64,000 nt of DNA from Parvularcula sp. LCG005 (GCF_032930845.1 NZ_CP136758.1:558001-622000); one strand, 5' to 3'; positions 8,096 through 18,108 are shown, counted from the stretch's first letter. Notes: a model not told the origin generated them from the sequence alone. A program made the numbers and translations.

Positions 8096-9403
8096 TTACC
8101 GGGCGGCGCTGACCCGCCAGATGGTGTTGCCAACATCATCCGATACCAGGAGCGTGCCGTCATCCGTGATATCAACGTCGACGGGGCGACCTCTGGCTTT
8201 GTCCTCATCCAGAAATCCGGTCAGCACATCCACCGGATTTCCAGATGGCATGCCATCCGCAAACGGAACGAAAACGACCTTGTAGCCGCTTCGTGGTTCA
8301 CGATTCCATGATCCGTGCTGGCCGATAAACATGCCATTGCTCAGTTTGGGGGTGAGCGCTTCATCGCGGACAAAGGTCAGCCCGAGCGAAGCGGTATGCG
8401 AGCCCAGCGCGTAGTCCGGGGCAATCGCCCGCTCGACCATATCAGGGCGAGGGGGCTTGACGCGGCGGTCCACGTTGTCGCCGTAATAGCTCCAAGGCCA
8501 GCCATAGAATGCCCCGTCCTCGACGGACGTTGCATAATCAGGGACCAGATTATCGCCGAGCTCATCGCGTTCATTGACCACGGTCCAGAGCTTTTGATTG
8601 TCCGGATTCCAGTCCATGCCATTGGGGTTGCGCAGGCCCGTGGCGAAGAGTCTTTTCTCACCGGTCTGTGCGTCTACTTCCCAGATGGCCGCCCTGCCGT
8701 CTTCGGCATCGAGACCATTCTCGCCAACATTCGAGTTTGATCCGACCGTGGCATAGAGTTTTGTCCCATCCTCGGATGCGATGATATTTTTTGTCCAATG
8801 GTGATTGATGGCACCCGCTGGCAGTTCGGTCAGTGTGCTGCCCGTCTCATCGATTGACAGGCTGCCTTCAGTGTAGGGGAAGGTCACAATAGCGTCCGTA
8901 TTGGCCACGTAAAACGTATCGCCGATCAACGTCATACCGAAAGGGGAGTGCAGGTTGTCGAGAAAGACCCGTTGAATGTCGGCAACGCCATCATCGTCAG
9001 TGTCCCGCAGAATGGTGATGCGGTCGGCGCTTGGCACGCCAGCGCCAGCCTTTTCCATGGCGCGCTTCATGAAAAACCCGCGTATGCCTTCACCATCTTC
9101 AGGCCGCTTGGGCGCATTGCTCTCGGCGACAAGAACATCTCCGTTCGGCAGGACGTAGATCCAGCGTGGATGATCCAGGCCGGTGGCAAACGCATTCACT
9201 TTCAGCCCGCTGGCGGGTGTGGGCATTTCCCCCGCTGGCCACCCGGTGGCCTTGGCTACTTTGACGGTCGGGATCAGCTTGTCTTCGGGCTGCGGCAAGA
9301 CCGGATCGCTGCCATACCCTGTTTCGATCGCGGCTGGCTCACTGGAGCAGGCGGCTGCGGTGAGGGCTATGAGTGACAAGCCCATGGTCAATTTAGCGGA
9401 CAT
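8096..9403 (-). CDS. PQQ-type sorbosone/glucose dehydrogenase-like lipoprotein
   Basis: Secreted beta-propeller of the soluble glucose dehydrogenase/L-sorbosone dehydrogenase family, which uses pyrroloquinoline quinone to oxidise sugars or aldehydes in the periplasm. A lipoprotein signal ends at Cys19 (LTAAACSS). Family segments include GLDHPRWIYVLPNGDVLVAE near the N-terminus, GLRNPNGMDWNP, and GQHGSWNREPRSGYKVVFVPF followed by GRPVDVDITDDGTLLVSDD at the C-terminus. The start at 9403 has AAAGGAG upstream; the upstream GTG/ATG extension is rejected. No PQQ synthesis genes are in the window, so the substrate and cofactor source are unknown. Confidence 0.85.
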   Translation of the reverse strand: MSAKLTMGLSLIALTAAACSSEPAAIETGYGSDPVLPQPEDKLIPTVKVAKATGWPAGEMPTPASGLKVNAFATGLDHPRWIYVLPNGDVLVAESNAPKRPEDGEGIRGFFMKRAMEKAGAGVPSADRITILRDTDDDGVADIQRVFLDNLHSPFGMTLIGDTFYVANTDAIVTFPYTEGSLSIDETGSTLTELPAGAINHHWTKNIIASEDGTKLYATVGSNSNVGENGLDAEDGRAAIWEVDAQTGEKRLFATGLRNPNGMDWNPDNQKLWTVVNERDELGDNLVPDYATSVEDGAFYGWPWSYYGDNVDRRVKPPRPDMVERAIAPDYALGSHTASLGLTFVRDEALTPKLSNGMFIGQHGSWNREPRSGYKVVFVPFADGMPSGNPVDVLTGFLDEDKARGRPVDVDITDDGTLLVSDDVGNTIWRVSAAR

Positions 9404-9529
9404 GGTAAGCGCTCCTTTTGTGCAGGAACACCGGCGCGCGCTCCTCTGTTCCTGCGACACTTGTGACAAGGGCAGAAGGCGCGATATGCGGCGATGCCGA
9501 ACGCGCTGAAAACAGTGGGATGAACGTGC

Positions 9530-9964
9530 ATGTCAGAACCGTCGCCATCAGACCGTACCACCGTTGAGCGGGGGCAGGCCGCTGCCCTCGGGATCAACGA
9601 GGCGTATATCAGCCTGCTGGTTGAGCGGTTCTATGAAGCCGTGCGCGTGGATCCTGCACTCGGCCCTGTCTTCGCCGCCGCCATCGGTGCTGACTGGACG
9701 CCGCATCTGGCCACCATGAAGCGGTTCTGGTCCTCTGTCGCGCTTGGCACAGGGGTTTATGAGGGACGGCCCGTGCCCGCCCACGCCAGGCATCGGGACA
9801 TCACGCCCGAACATTTCGAGCGCTGGCTGGTGCTGTTCCGCGAGACACTGGAAGAGACTGCACCTTGCCCGGACGCAGCCGATTTCTTCCTCGAACGTGC
9901 CGCGCGCATCGGCAAGAGCTTAAAGCTGGCGCTGTTCGGTTTGCCCGGACTGGCGCGGGACTAG
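9530..9964 (+). CDS. group III truncated hemoglobin
   Basis: Small heme protein (144 aa) of the 2-on-2 globin family, group III. These proteins bind O2 or NO, but the physiological role varies and is not known here. Seen: the segment HLATMKRFWSSV, the GRPVPAHARH region typical of group III, and the proximal heme ligand His95 in TPEHFERWL. GGGA precedes the start ATG. Its TAG stop shares the palindrome CTAG with the stop of the convergent peptidase gene, so the two genes overlap tail to tail by 4 nt. Confidence 0.9.
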   Translation: MSEPSPSDRTTVERGQAAALGINEAYISLLVERFYEAVRVDPALGPVFAAAIGADWTPHLATMKRFWSSVALGTGVYEGRPVPAHARHRDITPEHFERWLVLFRETLEETAPCPDAADFFLERAARIGKSLKLALFGLPGLARD

Positions 9965-11571
9965 CGGTTGAGGGGCGGCAGCGTCGGGTGCGCTGTGACG
10001 GCATAGGACGGCGTCGGGTCCTCGACCTCGAACGCACAAGCAACGGCAACATCCTCTCCCGTCATTGACGTGAAGGTAATTTCGGATTGATCCGTGCACG
10101 CCTTCTTGATGGTGCTGAGCGCATCAAACGGTGCTGAGGTGAGCCTGACGCCATTCACAGATGCCAGCACCAACTTGCCGGACAGGGCCTCGCCGCATTT
10201 GTCGTCTGCGTCGATGGTGATGGCCTCGTCCCCCCAGCTCCAGCTGAAATACCCGTTACAGTAGTGCTGCATCATCGGCTTGATGGCGAGGGCAAGAAGG
10301 CGCCAGCCTTCCTGTGACGCGGCGGGGGAGGGGCCGAATTCTATCTTCAGACCACTGAGGGGAGACCCGATAGAGACCCAGCGCAGGCGCCCGCCCGCAT
10401 GGATCAGAGCGTCAGCGAACTGACCGAAGGCTGGGCCGCCATGATCTTCGGCGACTCTCAAGAAATGAGCGCTGTCATATTCGCCATCGGGCGCGGTGGT
10501 TACGACGTCCTTCCACAGATCAAGAATGTCGCCCTTGCGACGCTTGAGGGAGGCTGTCTCGGCCACCCACTGCACGATGAAGCCGCAATCATAGGGGGTG
10601 CCGTTCTGTCCCGCGATGTTCGTGTCGGACAGTGCGTTGTTGCCCAACTGGCTGGCGCAGCGCTCGAAATTGCTGCTGATCAGGCCGGTGAATTCATCCC
10701 CGGATGTCGTCAGTCGGCGGGAGATATATTCTGCCGCGCCTTCATGCAGCCAGGGCTGGCTCTGGTTCTCGGTCGTGTCCCACACACCATTGAGCCACAG
10801 ATGCGTCATTTCATGGGCGATGAAGCTGGCCATATGGTCGGCCTGCGTTTCGGTCTGGCCAGAAAGATCCGTACGGATATCAACCTTGATCGTGCCCCGA
10901 TCAAACGCACCGCCTTTCCAATTATTGCGCGCGCCTTCGGGCCGATAGCTGACAAGAATAAGCGGCTTTTCATCTGGGGCGTCGCCCAGGCGCATGGTCA
11001 GTGTGCGCGCTATCTGATCTGCTTTGTCGCGCAGAATATCGCGAATACCGACAGGCAGTTCGGGGCCTGCAACGACCTGAACGACGTCATCAAAAACATA
11101 GGTAGAGGGGCCGATGAACAAGGACCGATTGTCGTCTTCGCTGACCATCAAGGGCGCGTTCAGATCGCCGTCATTGCCGGGGAGGAGAAGCGCCGTATCT
11201 TCCGGAAAGCCTTCAAAGCGCACGCTGACCTCATCATCCGAAGGGCTGAAGGCAGGCAGGTAGAGGGCCCAGCCATCCTCACCAATGATCGAGCTGACCA
11301 CGTATTTGCGGTCGTGAAATTCAATGTCTTCACTGACCTGGAAGGCGACCTCGTCAAAACCCGCGCCATCCTCCCGTGTGATGGTGGTGCCGTCAAAAAT
11401 CCAGCCATCGCCGATGGGGAGCCAGGCCCCCGCGCGCTGCTGACCATCATTCTCTCCCAGCACGAATTCTGTGACGGGCGCTTCCAACTTGTAGGTGGCG
11501 GTCAGTGCCGCTCCCTCTGGTGCGGGGGACAGGGTCAGGGCAGGGGCGAGAAAAAGGGCTGAAAGAAACAT
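9961..11571 (-). CDS. secreted HExxH metallopeptidase-like protein (M61-like)
   Basis: Exported protein of 536 residues with a short signal peptide. A zinc-peptidase site is visible: His253, Glu254 and His257 in IAHEMTHLW, then the downstream glutamate in PWLHEGAAEYISRR, an arrangement like gluzincin aminopeptidases such as M61 or M1. The C-terminal region shows a weak resemblance to a PDZ-like domain (GKLVLASVNGVRL), a combination found in M61 proteins. ATG 11571 is used because AAAGGA sits 7 nt upstream; the 20-residue longer form lacks one. The substrate is unknown. It shares its stop-codon bases with the truncated hemoglobin. Confidence 0.7.
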   Translation of the reverse strand: MFLSALFLAPALTLSPAPEGAALTATYKLEAPVTEFVLGENDGQQRAGAWLPIGDGWIFDGTTITREDGAGFDEVAFQVSEDIEFHDRKYVVSSIIGEDGWALYLPAFSPSDDEVSVRFEGFPEDTALLLPGNDGDLNAPLMVSEDDNRSLFIGPSTYVFDDVVQVVAGPELPVGIRDILRDKADQIARTLTMRLGDAPDEKPLILVSYRPEGARNNWKGGAFDRGTIKVDIRTDLSGQTETQADHMASFIAHEMTHLWLNGVWDTTENQSQPWLHEGAAEYISRRLTTSGDEFTGLISSNFERCASQLGNNALSDTNIAGQNGTPYDCGFIVQWVAETASLKRRKGDILDLWKDVVTTAPDGEYDSAHFLRVAEDHGGPAFGQFADALIHAGGRLRWVSIGSPLSGLKIEFGPSPAASQEGWRLLALAIKPMMQHYCNGYFSWSWGDEAITIDADDKCGEALSGKLVLASVNGVRLTSAPFDALSTIKKACTDQSEITFTSMTGEDVAVACAFEVEDPTPSYAVTAHPTLPPLNR

Positions 11572-11685
11572 TGGCAGTCCTTTGAACAAGAAGCGACGCA
11601 GGCATTCGGCCATACTGCCGGTCGCGGTCACCGGCGGCTAATCGCATAGCGGTCATTTTGTGTAAATCATCGCCATCGCCCGCCC

Positions 11686-11714
11686 TTGACACTTTCGGGG
11701 CTGACCCTTACTTG
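11686..11714 (+). promoter_or_regulatory. putative groESL promoter
   Basis: CTTGACA at the -35 position (TTGACA 11686-11691) and a weaker TTACTT at 11708-11713 (16-nt spacer), just before the CIRCE operator. The CTTG core also fits alphaproteobacterial sigma-32 promoters, so either or both sigma factors could act here. Confidence 0.55.
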
Positions 11715-11721
11715 CGGGCCG

Positions 11722-11748
11722 TTAGCAGCCGGACCTCTCGAGTGCTAA
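11722..11748 (+). promoter_or_regulatory. CIRCE operator (HrcA site)
   Basis: TTAGCAGCC - 9 nt - GAGTGCTAA. The right arm matches the CIRCE consensus perfectly and the left arm matches 7 of 9, with the exact 9-nt spacer. Position just downstream of the predicted promoter and ahead of groES is the classic arrangement for HrcA repression. hrcA itself is not in this window. Confidence 0.92.
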
Positions 11749-11893
11749 TCGCTCTCCTGTTCGCCTCGTTGTGAGCTTCACGATCTGGGAAATGTTTTTC
11801 AGATCAGTATTTTGAGTGATGGGCCCGATTGGAAAAGCCGCTGGCAAAAATTGCGAATCCGCTTCTACACAAACGTCATTGGAGACATAGACG

Positions 11894-12181
11894 ATGGCTT
11901 TTAGACCGCTCCACGATCGCGTTTTGGTCCGCCGTATCGAAGAAGATACGAAAACCAAAGGCGGCATCATCATCCCTGACACCGCCAAAGAAAAACCACA
12001 GCAGGGTGAAGTTGTGGCCGTGGGCTCTGGTGCCCGTGGTGACGATAACGAAATCATCGCCCTCGACGTCAAGGCTGGCGACACCATCCTGTTCGGCAAA
12101 TGGTCCGGCACGGAAGTAAAGATCGACGGCGAAGACCTCCTCATCATGAAAGAAAGCGACATTCTCGGCATCATCGACTGA
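11894..12181 (+). CDS. groES: co-chaperonin GroES
   Basis: Heptameric lid of the GroEL folding chamber, 95 residues, the standard length. Seen: N-terminal [12 protein letters not shown], the mobile loop [20 protein letters not shown], and the C-terminal [27 protein letters not shown] provides the ribosome-binding site. It is first in the groESL operon, with a leader of about 145 nt after the CIRCE site. groEL starts 49 nt downstream. Confidence 0.98.
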   Translation: MAFRPLHDRVLVRRIEEDTKTKGGIIIPDTAKEKPQQGEVVAVGSGARGDDNEIIALDVKAGDTILFGKWSGTEVKIDGEDLLIMKESDILGIID

Positions 12182-12218
12182 GCCGGAACGCGCATTTTTC
12201 ATCTTCGTACAGAATTAA

Positions 12219-13894
<1,676 letters not shown>

Positions 13895-13922
13895 ATAAAG
13901 CCGCCCATCATCTGAGTGTGGA

Positions 13923-13948
13923 GGCATGTTGGCCAAGGCCAACATGCC
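13923..13948. repeat. perfect 12-bp palindrome between the two groEL-tail repeats
   Basis: GGCATGTTGGCC - AA - GGCCAACATGCC, a perfect inverted repeat centred in the spacer between the two copies of the groEL tail. As RNA it would fold into a stem of about 10 bp. Confidence 0.9.
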
Positions 13949-13949
13949 G

Positions 13950-13991
13950 GGGCGGCATGATGTAAGAAATGCCCTTGGCATTTCGATCATC
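13950..13991 (+). repeat. direct repeat copy 2 (groEL stop region)
   Basis: Second copy of the 42-bp groEL tail, offset exactly 97 bp from copy 1, retaining the GGCATGATGTAA coding tail and the 8-bp hairpin stem (loop CTT instead of GTT). It has no reading frame of its own upstream of the stop. Confidence 0.9.
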
Positions 13992-14000
13992 GTCGAAACG

Positions 14001-14030
14001 AAAAGGCGTCCTTCGGGGCGCCTTTTTTTT
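14001..14030 (+). terminator. intrinsic terminator of groESL
   Basis: AAAAGGCGTCC - TTCG - GGGCGCCTTTT: GC-rich stem with a UUCG tetraloop and eight T residues. It is the fourth hairpin in a row after the groEL stop. Confidence 0.93.
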
Positions 14031-14187
14031 GGGCTCAAGAGGACCCACGAGGGAGGTCACCTTCCATAGCGGGGCAAAATAGAAAACGCGGCAACTGCAA
14101 GAACTCAGGTTCCCATGACAAATTTCGCTTGTGCAGCCGGAATTTCGGCGTACCGTCAATAGGCATATTTATTTGGGGGGATCCAAG

Positions 14188-14889
14188 ATGATGCATAAAC
14201 TGTTGGCTGCAGGTGCAGCCAGTCTCATGATCGGTCTTGGCGCGACTGCGTCGGCCGCAACAGTCACCTTGTCATTAACCAATCAGGGCACAGTGGCCAC
14301 TGCGCCAGGTAGTACGGCAACGGTCTTTCGAGCTGATCTGACCGGCATCGGCCTGGCAGAAATTGCCGCCATCAAGATCACAGACAGCAATAGTGGAACG
14401 GGCGGTTCGCCCGGGATTTATTCTGGCTTCGATCTCGATGCGATCTTCCTCGACATCGACGGAGACTTCAACACGACCGCCGACCAGATCTCTGCGACAG
14501 CGTTCCTGTTCATGGCCGGTAGCGTCAGGCCTACACTTGATACCATGTTTCTTCCCGATGCTCAGGACCCTGGTCCGACATCAGGCGCCATTGATGCCAC
14601 CACCGTTGATGAAGCCCAGGCGACACTGGGCGCCATTGATGGCGTATTCTTCGACACCGGTTCGCTCACCTTGGGTGATGGCGGCATGCTTACGGCCATC
14701 TTCGGACCATCCGTACCCGTGGGTGCATCGTTGTTTCTGTTTATCGCCGAGCTGGGCAACAGCCCGGGTGAAGGTGTAGACGCCACGATCGAGGTCAGTG
14801 ACGTGGTCCCCGAAGTGCCGCTACCCGGCGCCGCTGTCCTTTTCGCGTCGGGCCTCGCCGCGCTCCGGTTACGCAAGAAAAAAGCCTGA
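14188..14889 (+). CDS. VPLPA/PEP-CTERM sorting-domain protein
   Basis: Secreted protein of 233 residues with a signal peptide (MMHKLLAAG... ending ATASA), a Gly/Ala/Asp-rich beta-type body with few Cys, and a C-terminal VPLPGAAVLFASGLAAL helix followed by RLRKKKA. That tripartite tail is the PEP-CTERM signal of the VPLPA type, recognised by exosortase for cleavage and surface/exopolysaccharide attachment. GGGGGGATCC precedes ATG 14188. The longer start at 14131 is rejected. No exosortase gene is in this window. The body is not recognised. Confidence 0.85.
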   Translation: MMHKLLAAGAASLMIGLGATASAATVTLSLTNQGTVATAPGSTATVFRADLTGIGLAEIAAIKITDSNSGTGGSPGIYSGFDLDAIFLDIDGDFNTTADQISATAFLFMAGSVRPTLDTMFLPDAQDPGPTSGAIDATTVDEAQATLGAIDGVFFDTGSLTLGDGGMLTAIFGPSVPVGASLFLFIAELGNSPGEGVDATIEVSDVVPEVPLPGAAVLFASGLAALRLRKKKA

Positions 14890-14904
14890 TGCGGATAATA
14901 TCGG

Positions 14905-14930
14905 AAAGGCGCCCCGCGGGGCGCCTTTTT
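14905..14930 (+). terminator. intrinsic terminator after VPLPA-CTERM gene
   Basis: AAAGGCGCCCCGCGGGGCGCCTTTTT: a continuous palindrome GGCGCCCC/GGGGCGCC with a T-run, 15 nt after the stop. It may also act on the convergent sulfurtransferase gene. Confidence 0.9.
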
Positions 14931-14938
14931 GTTATGGG

Positions 14939-15775
14939 CTAGATCGTCTGGACGGGACAGTTGTCGGCATCCGTCCGCCCCCATTCCGCCCACGACCCGT
15001 CATAGAGCCGGATGTTAAGGTAGCCTGCGACCTCGAGGCCAAGAAGGAGGAGGGCGGCGGTGACGCCCGACCCGCAGGTGGTCACGATGGGACGTTGGGC
15101 ATCGACGCCGGCATCGGCAAAAATCGCCTTCAGCGCCTCTTCGGACTTCATTCGGCCATCGGTGAGGAGGCTGCTGCTCGGTATATTGATGGCGCCGGGC
15201 ATCGCCCCACACCTTAGGCCGGGGCGCGGTTCTGGCGCTTCGCCGCGGAAACGGGCGGCTGGACGCGCATCAATGATCTGCGCTGATTGAGTGCTGACAA
15301 TCTCTTGAATGTCACCGCATCCGACAACGACGGACGGATCAAACCGCGCGTCGAACCGGACAGCCTCAGGCGTGTAGTGCCCCTGATGGATGGCGCCGCC
15401 AGCTTCCCGCCAGGCTCTCATCCCGCCATCCAGTATGCGGACAGACTGCACGCCCATTGCGCGGAAGGTCCACCACACCCGAGGACTGGCGAGCAGGTTC
15501 CCCGCCTCGTAAATCACAATATCATCTGTATGCGACAAACCGAACCGCCCAACTGCGGAAGCGAATGCCGCCGGTGCCGGCAGCATGTGGGGCAGGTCCG
15601 TCTTGTGGTCGGCAACCTCGTCCAGATCGAACCGCACCGCGCCGGGCAGGTGGGCCTCGAGATATTCCTGTGCGGGATTGCGGTCGCCGCCAAGGTACCA
15701 AGAGCCATCGACGAATTTTGGCAGGTCGCCGCCTGAGAGAAGGGCATCGGCCGATACGAGCGCGGAGGCGGTCAT
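14939..15775 (-). CDS. sseA: 3-mercaptopyruvate/thiosulfate sulfurtransferase
   Basis: Two-domain rhodanese-family protein of 278 residues. The catalytic Cys is in CGSGVTA, the six-residue loop signature of mercaptopyruvate sulfurtransferases. Other segments: VDGSWYLGG at the N-terminus, HLPGAVRFDLDEVAD, WWTFRAMG, and LYDGSWAEWG at the C-terminus. It transfers sulfur from 3-mercaptopyruvate to thiol acceptors or cyanide. ATG 15775 has GAGGA about 7 nt upstream; TTG 15787 is less likely. Monocistronic, convergent with the VPLPA-CTERM gene. Confidence 0.92.
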   Translation of the reverse strand: MTASALVSADALLSGGDLPKFVDGSWYLGGDRNPAQEYLEAHLPGAVRFDLDEVADHKTDLPHMLPAPAAFASAVGRFGLSHTDDIVIYEAGNLLASPRVWWTFRAMGVQSVRILDGGMRAWREAGGAIHQGHYTPEAVRFDARFDPSVVVGCGDIQEIVSTQSAQIIDARPAARFRGEAPEPRPGLRCGAMPGAINIPSSSLLTDGRMKSEEALKAIFADAGVDAQRPIVTTCGSGVTAALLLLGLEVAGYLNIRLYDGSWAEWGRTDADNCPVQTI

Positions 15776-15812
15776 GGCGTTCCTCAATCAAAGGATAGGC
15801 GGGTGCATTAGC

Positions 15813-16859
15813 CTAGATAATCTCATCCTCATAGGCGAGGGCGGGCTGCGGTGGCCGGGTTGCCTCCTGCTTCTTCTCCTTGGCGGTCTTGCGCCGGGCA
15901 GGTTCGGCGATGTGCAGGACCGCATCGCCTTCATTGACAACGGGCAGGTTCGTCTGACCAATGACAATGCCATCGGCCGGTGCGGTGAGGGTCTGCTCCT
16001 GTTCGCCGAAAAGGTCGTTCAGTGCACCAACCACATCGCCCTTCTTGACCATTCCGCCTAGCGAAACCGAGAGGCGCAAAATGCCGCCTGCCGGTGCGCG
16101 CACCCAGGATGACGCATTGGAGACGTAAGGGGCGTGGCGGGCCGGTGTGGCACTGGTCTGATCAATCATGCCCACATGGGCCATGACGCGCAGAATGCCG
16201 GCAACCCCGGCGCGGATGGCGTGCTCGTCAAACCGGAGGCCTTCACCGCCTTCGAACAGCATGACCGGCACGCCCATCTGCGACGCACTTTCCCGCAAGG
16301 ATCCATCGCGCAAGGAGGAGGTCAGGACGACCTGGGCACCGAAGGCCCGCGCCAGATCCATCAGGGTGGCATCGCCCTCATGAATCCGGATCTGCGGCAG
16401 GTTCGAACGGTGAATGGCGGCCGAGTGCAGATCGATTCCATAATCGGCGCGTTTGACGACCTGTTCCAGGAACATGTTGGAAAGACGATGAGCGAGCGAG
16501 CCTGTCGCGCTGCCCGGGAAGCAGCGGTTCAGGTCCCGCCGGTCGGGCAGGTACCGCGAATGGTTCAGGAAGCCATAGCCGTTCACCACGGGGATCAGCA
16601 TCAGCGTGCCTTTAAGGCGGTCTAGGGCCGGACGCTTCATCAGACGGCGCAAGATCTCGACACCAATGATTTCGTCCCCGTGCACCGCCGCGCTGACAAA
16701 CATGGTCGGCCCGGGGCGCCGGCCGTGGATCACCTGAACCGGCAGGCTCATGGGCAGGCGGTTGGACAGGGCGCTGATGGGCAGGTCGACGATCATCCGG
16801 CTGCCCGCGGGGACGAGCGTATCATTGAGTTTGAACGGGTCCTGATGGGGCATGATCAT
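15813..16859 (-). CDS. succinylglutamate desuccinylase/aspartoacylase family protein
   Basis: Zinc-dependent deacylase of the AstE/AspA family (M14-like fold), 348 residues. Metal and catalytic residues are visible: His and Glu in AAVHGDEIIG, Arg in PDRRDLNRCFPG, and His in GIDLHSA. The C-terminal domain (AAPAGGILRLSV-like segment and TAPADGIVIGQTN) is the beta-barrel/biotinyl-like extension of the larger members. Such proteins hydrolyse N-acyl amino acids or process glutamate tags next to RimK ligases, but no rimK or arginine-succinyl pathway gene is nearby, so the substrate is unknown. The true start may be the third codon (ATG 16853). Confidence 0.85.
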   Translation of the reverse strand: MIMPHQDPFKLNDTLVPAGSRMIVDLPISALSNRLPMSLPVQVIHGRRPGPTMFVSAAVHGDEIIGVEILRRLMKRPALDRLKGTLMLIPVVNGYGFLNHSRYLPDRRDLNRCFPGSATGSLAHRLSNMFLEQVVKRADYGIDLHSAAIHRSNLPQIRIHEGDATLMDLARAFGAQVVLTSSLRDGSLRESASQMGVPVMLFEGGEGLRFDEHAIRAGVAGILRVMAHVGMIDQTSATPARHAPYVSNASSWVRAPAGGILRLSVSLGGMVKKGDVVGALNDLFGEQEQTLTAPADGIVIGQTNLPVVNEGDAVLHIAEPARRKTAKEKKQEATRPPQPALAYEDEII

Positions 16860-17147
16860 CCTGATGGTCAGTGTCTAGTGTTGGCACATCGGTCTGTCAC
16901 AGTCCGGGACGGCAGCGGCGGCATTTGGCCGGCCCCCGGCGGACAGCACCGGTATCCCCAATCTAAACCGGGAAGGTTAACGGCGTACACTCTGTCAGGG
17001 TGCGCATGCCAACCCCAGAAAACATCCCATCTGAGATTGTTTTTTCGGGCTCAATCCCCGGCTTGGCGCGCAAGCTGCAATTGCTGTTGCAGGATCAATC
17101 GCAACGAGGGGCGGCACTTCATTGGTGCCGACGACCACGTGAAGTGC
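16860..17147. other. gene-free stretch upstream of sorting-tail micro-ORF
   Basis: No convincing gene. Contains an inverted repeat GCACTTCA (17114-17121) / TGAAGTGC (17140-17147) ending immediately before the ATG of the micro-ORF. Reading frames here encode sequences with no recognisable motif. This may be the eroded body or the promoter of a former PEP-CTERM gene. Confidence 0.5.
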
Positions 17148-17240
17148 ATGCGAAAACAAACACCATGGTCCGCAGCACTGCCATTGTTCAGTGCCGGTCT
17201 TTTGAGCCTTGGTGTTCGGCGTCGCCGCAAGAAGGCCTGA
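17148..17240 (+). pseudogene. remnant of a PEP-CTERM gene: sorting tail only
   Basis: A 30-codon frame, ATG to TGA, whose product is almost nothing but a VPLPA-type sorting tail: SAALPLFSAGLLSLG followed by VRRRRKKA. The usual body and signal peptide are absent. It is followed 26 nt later by a strong terminator, as expected for a real gene end. The simplest reading is the 3' remnant of a deleted surface protein gene. An expressed membrane micropeptide is the alternative. The sequence is clear; its status is inferred. Confidence 0.6.
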
Positions 17241-17266
17241 GGGGGCTTTGTACTTCTTGATGGCGC

Positions 17267-17299
17267 GGGGCGGCCTGGCGACAGGCCGCCCCTCCTTTT
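17267..17299 (+). terminator. intrinsic terminator after sorting-tail remnant
   Basis: GGGGCGGCCTG - GCGA - CAGGCCGCCCC, a perfect 11-bp stem with a GNRA tetraloop, then TCCTTTTA. Confidence 0.85.
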
Positions 17300-17373
17300 A
17301 TGGCTGACCGTTCAAACCCGCCTCGACCCGGGTTTTAACTTTTGCCACTGTGGGGCGGAGAAGGAGCGCTGCC

Positions 17374-18108
17374 ATGTCGCGATTGACCCGCCGTCTGTTC
17401 ATCATTGGTTCAACGCTGGGTGCGGTCGGCTGTACCACGGCGGAGCAGGAGGCGGTGCTGGGCGCCGTACTGGGCGGCACGTCCGGGACAGGCGGGCTGA
17501 CAACGGCGGACGCCGTCGCCGGTATCAAGGCGGCGCTCGACAATGGCGTTGCCGCTGCCGTGACCCAGGTGGGACAGACAGACGGCTATTTCCGCGATGG
17601 CAAGATTCACATACCGCTGCCCGGCCGGTTGTCAGAGCTTCAATCCAACCTGTCCCGCTTTGGTCTGTCCGGTCTGCTCGACGATCTGGAGCTTCAGCTG
17701 AACCGCGGGGCAGAGATCGCCGCCCCGGCGGCGCGCTCGATCTTCCTCGATACGATCCGCTCCATGTCGGTCAGCGATGCGATCGGCATCGTGCGCGGCA
17801 GTTCAACGGCGGCAACGGATTATTTCAAGGCGCGGACGACGCCGCAGCTGACGGCGCTGTTCCGGCCGATCATGGTGTCGAGCCTGCAGAGGGCGGGGGC
17901 GATCCAGACCTTCGACAATCTTATCGCCCGTCTCGATGCCATTCCGCTGGCGCCGCAGCTGGGACAGGACGCGAAGGACGATCTGATTGATCACGGGATC
18001 GAGCGCGGACTGGACGGGCTCTTCTATTACATCGCACAGGAAGAGGCGGCGATTCGGGCCAATCCGGCCAAGCGGACCAGTGAGATCCTGCGCAAGGTGT
18101 TCGGCTGA
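17374..18108 (+). CDS. DUF4197 family lipoprotein
   Basis: Lipoprotein of 244 residues matching the DUF4197 family (GLTTADAVAGIKAALDNGV..., then DGYFRDGKIHIPLPGRL, and C-terminal GLDGLFYYIAQEEAAIRANPAKRTSEILRKVFG). The function of this family is unknown. The signal contains TRRLFIIGS, compatible with twin-arginine export, and a lipobox ending at Cys20 (LGAVGCT). AAGGAG lies 7 nt before ATG 17374, so the upstream GTG 17350 is not used. Monocistronic as far as can be seen. Confidence 0.88.
   Translation: MSRLTRRLFIIGSTLGAVGCTTAEQEAVLGAVLGGTSGTGGLTTADAVAGIKAALDNGVAAAVTQVGQTDGYFRDGKIHIPLPGRLSELQSNLSRFGLSGLLDDLELQLNRGAEIAAPAARSIFLDTIRSMSVSDAIGIVRGSSTAATDYFKARTTPQLTALFRPIMVSSLQRAGAIQTFDNLIARLDAIPLAPQLGQDAKDDLIDHGIERGLDGLFYYIAQEEAAIRANPAKRTSEILRKVFG

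Noticed and set aside
10399-11562. 387-codon plus-strand frame opposite the HExxH peptidase gene
   Set aside because: Antisense shadow in high-GC DNA; the minus-strand protein has signal peptide, ribosome-binding site and active-site motif.
16680-17240. 186-codon frame that ends in the PEP-CTERM tail
   Set aside because: Its first part is antisense to the deacylase gene and lacks a signal peptide; only the last 30 codons make sense as a sorting tail.
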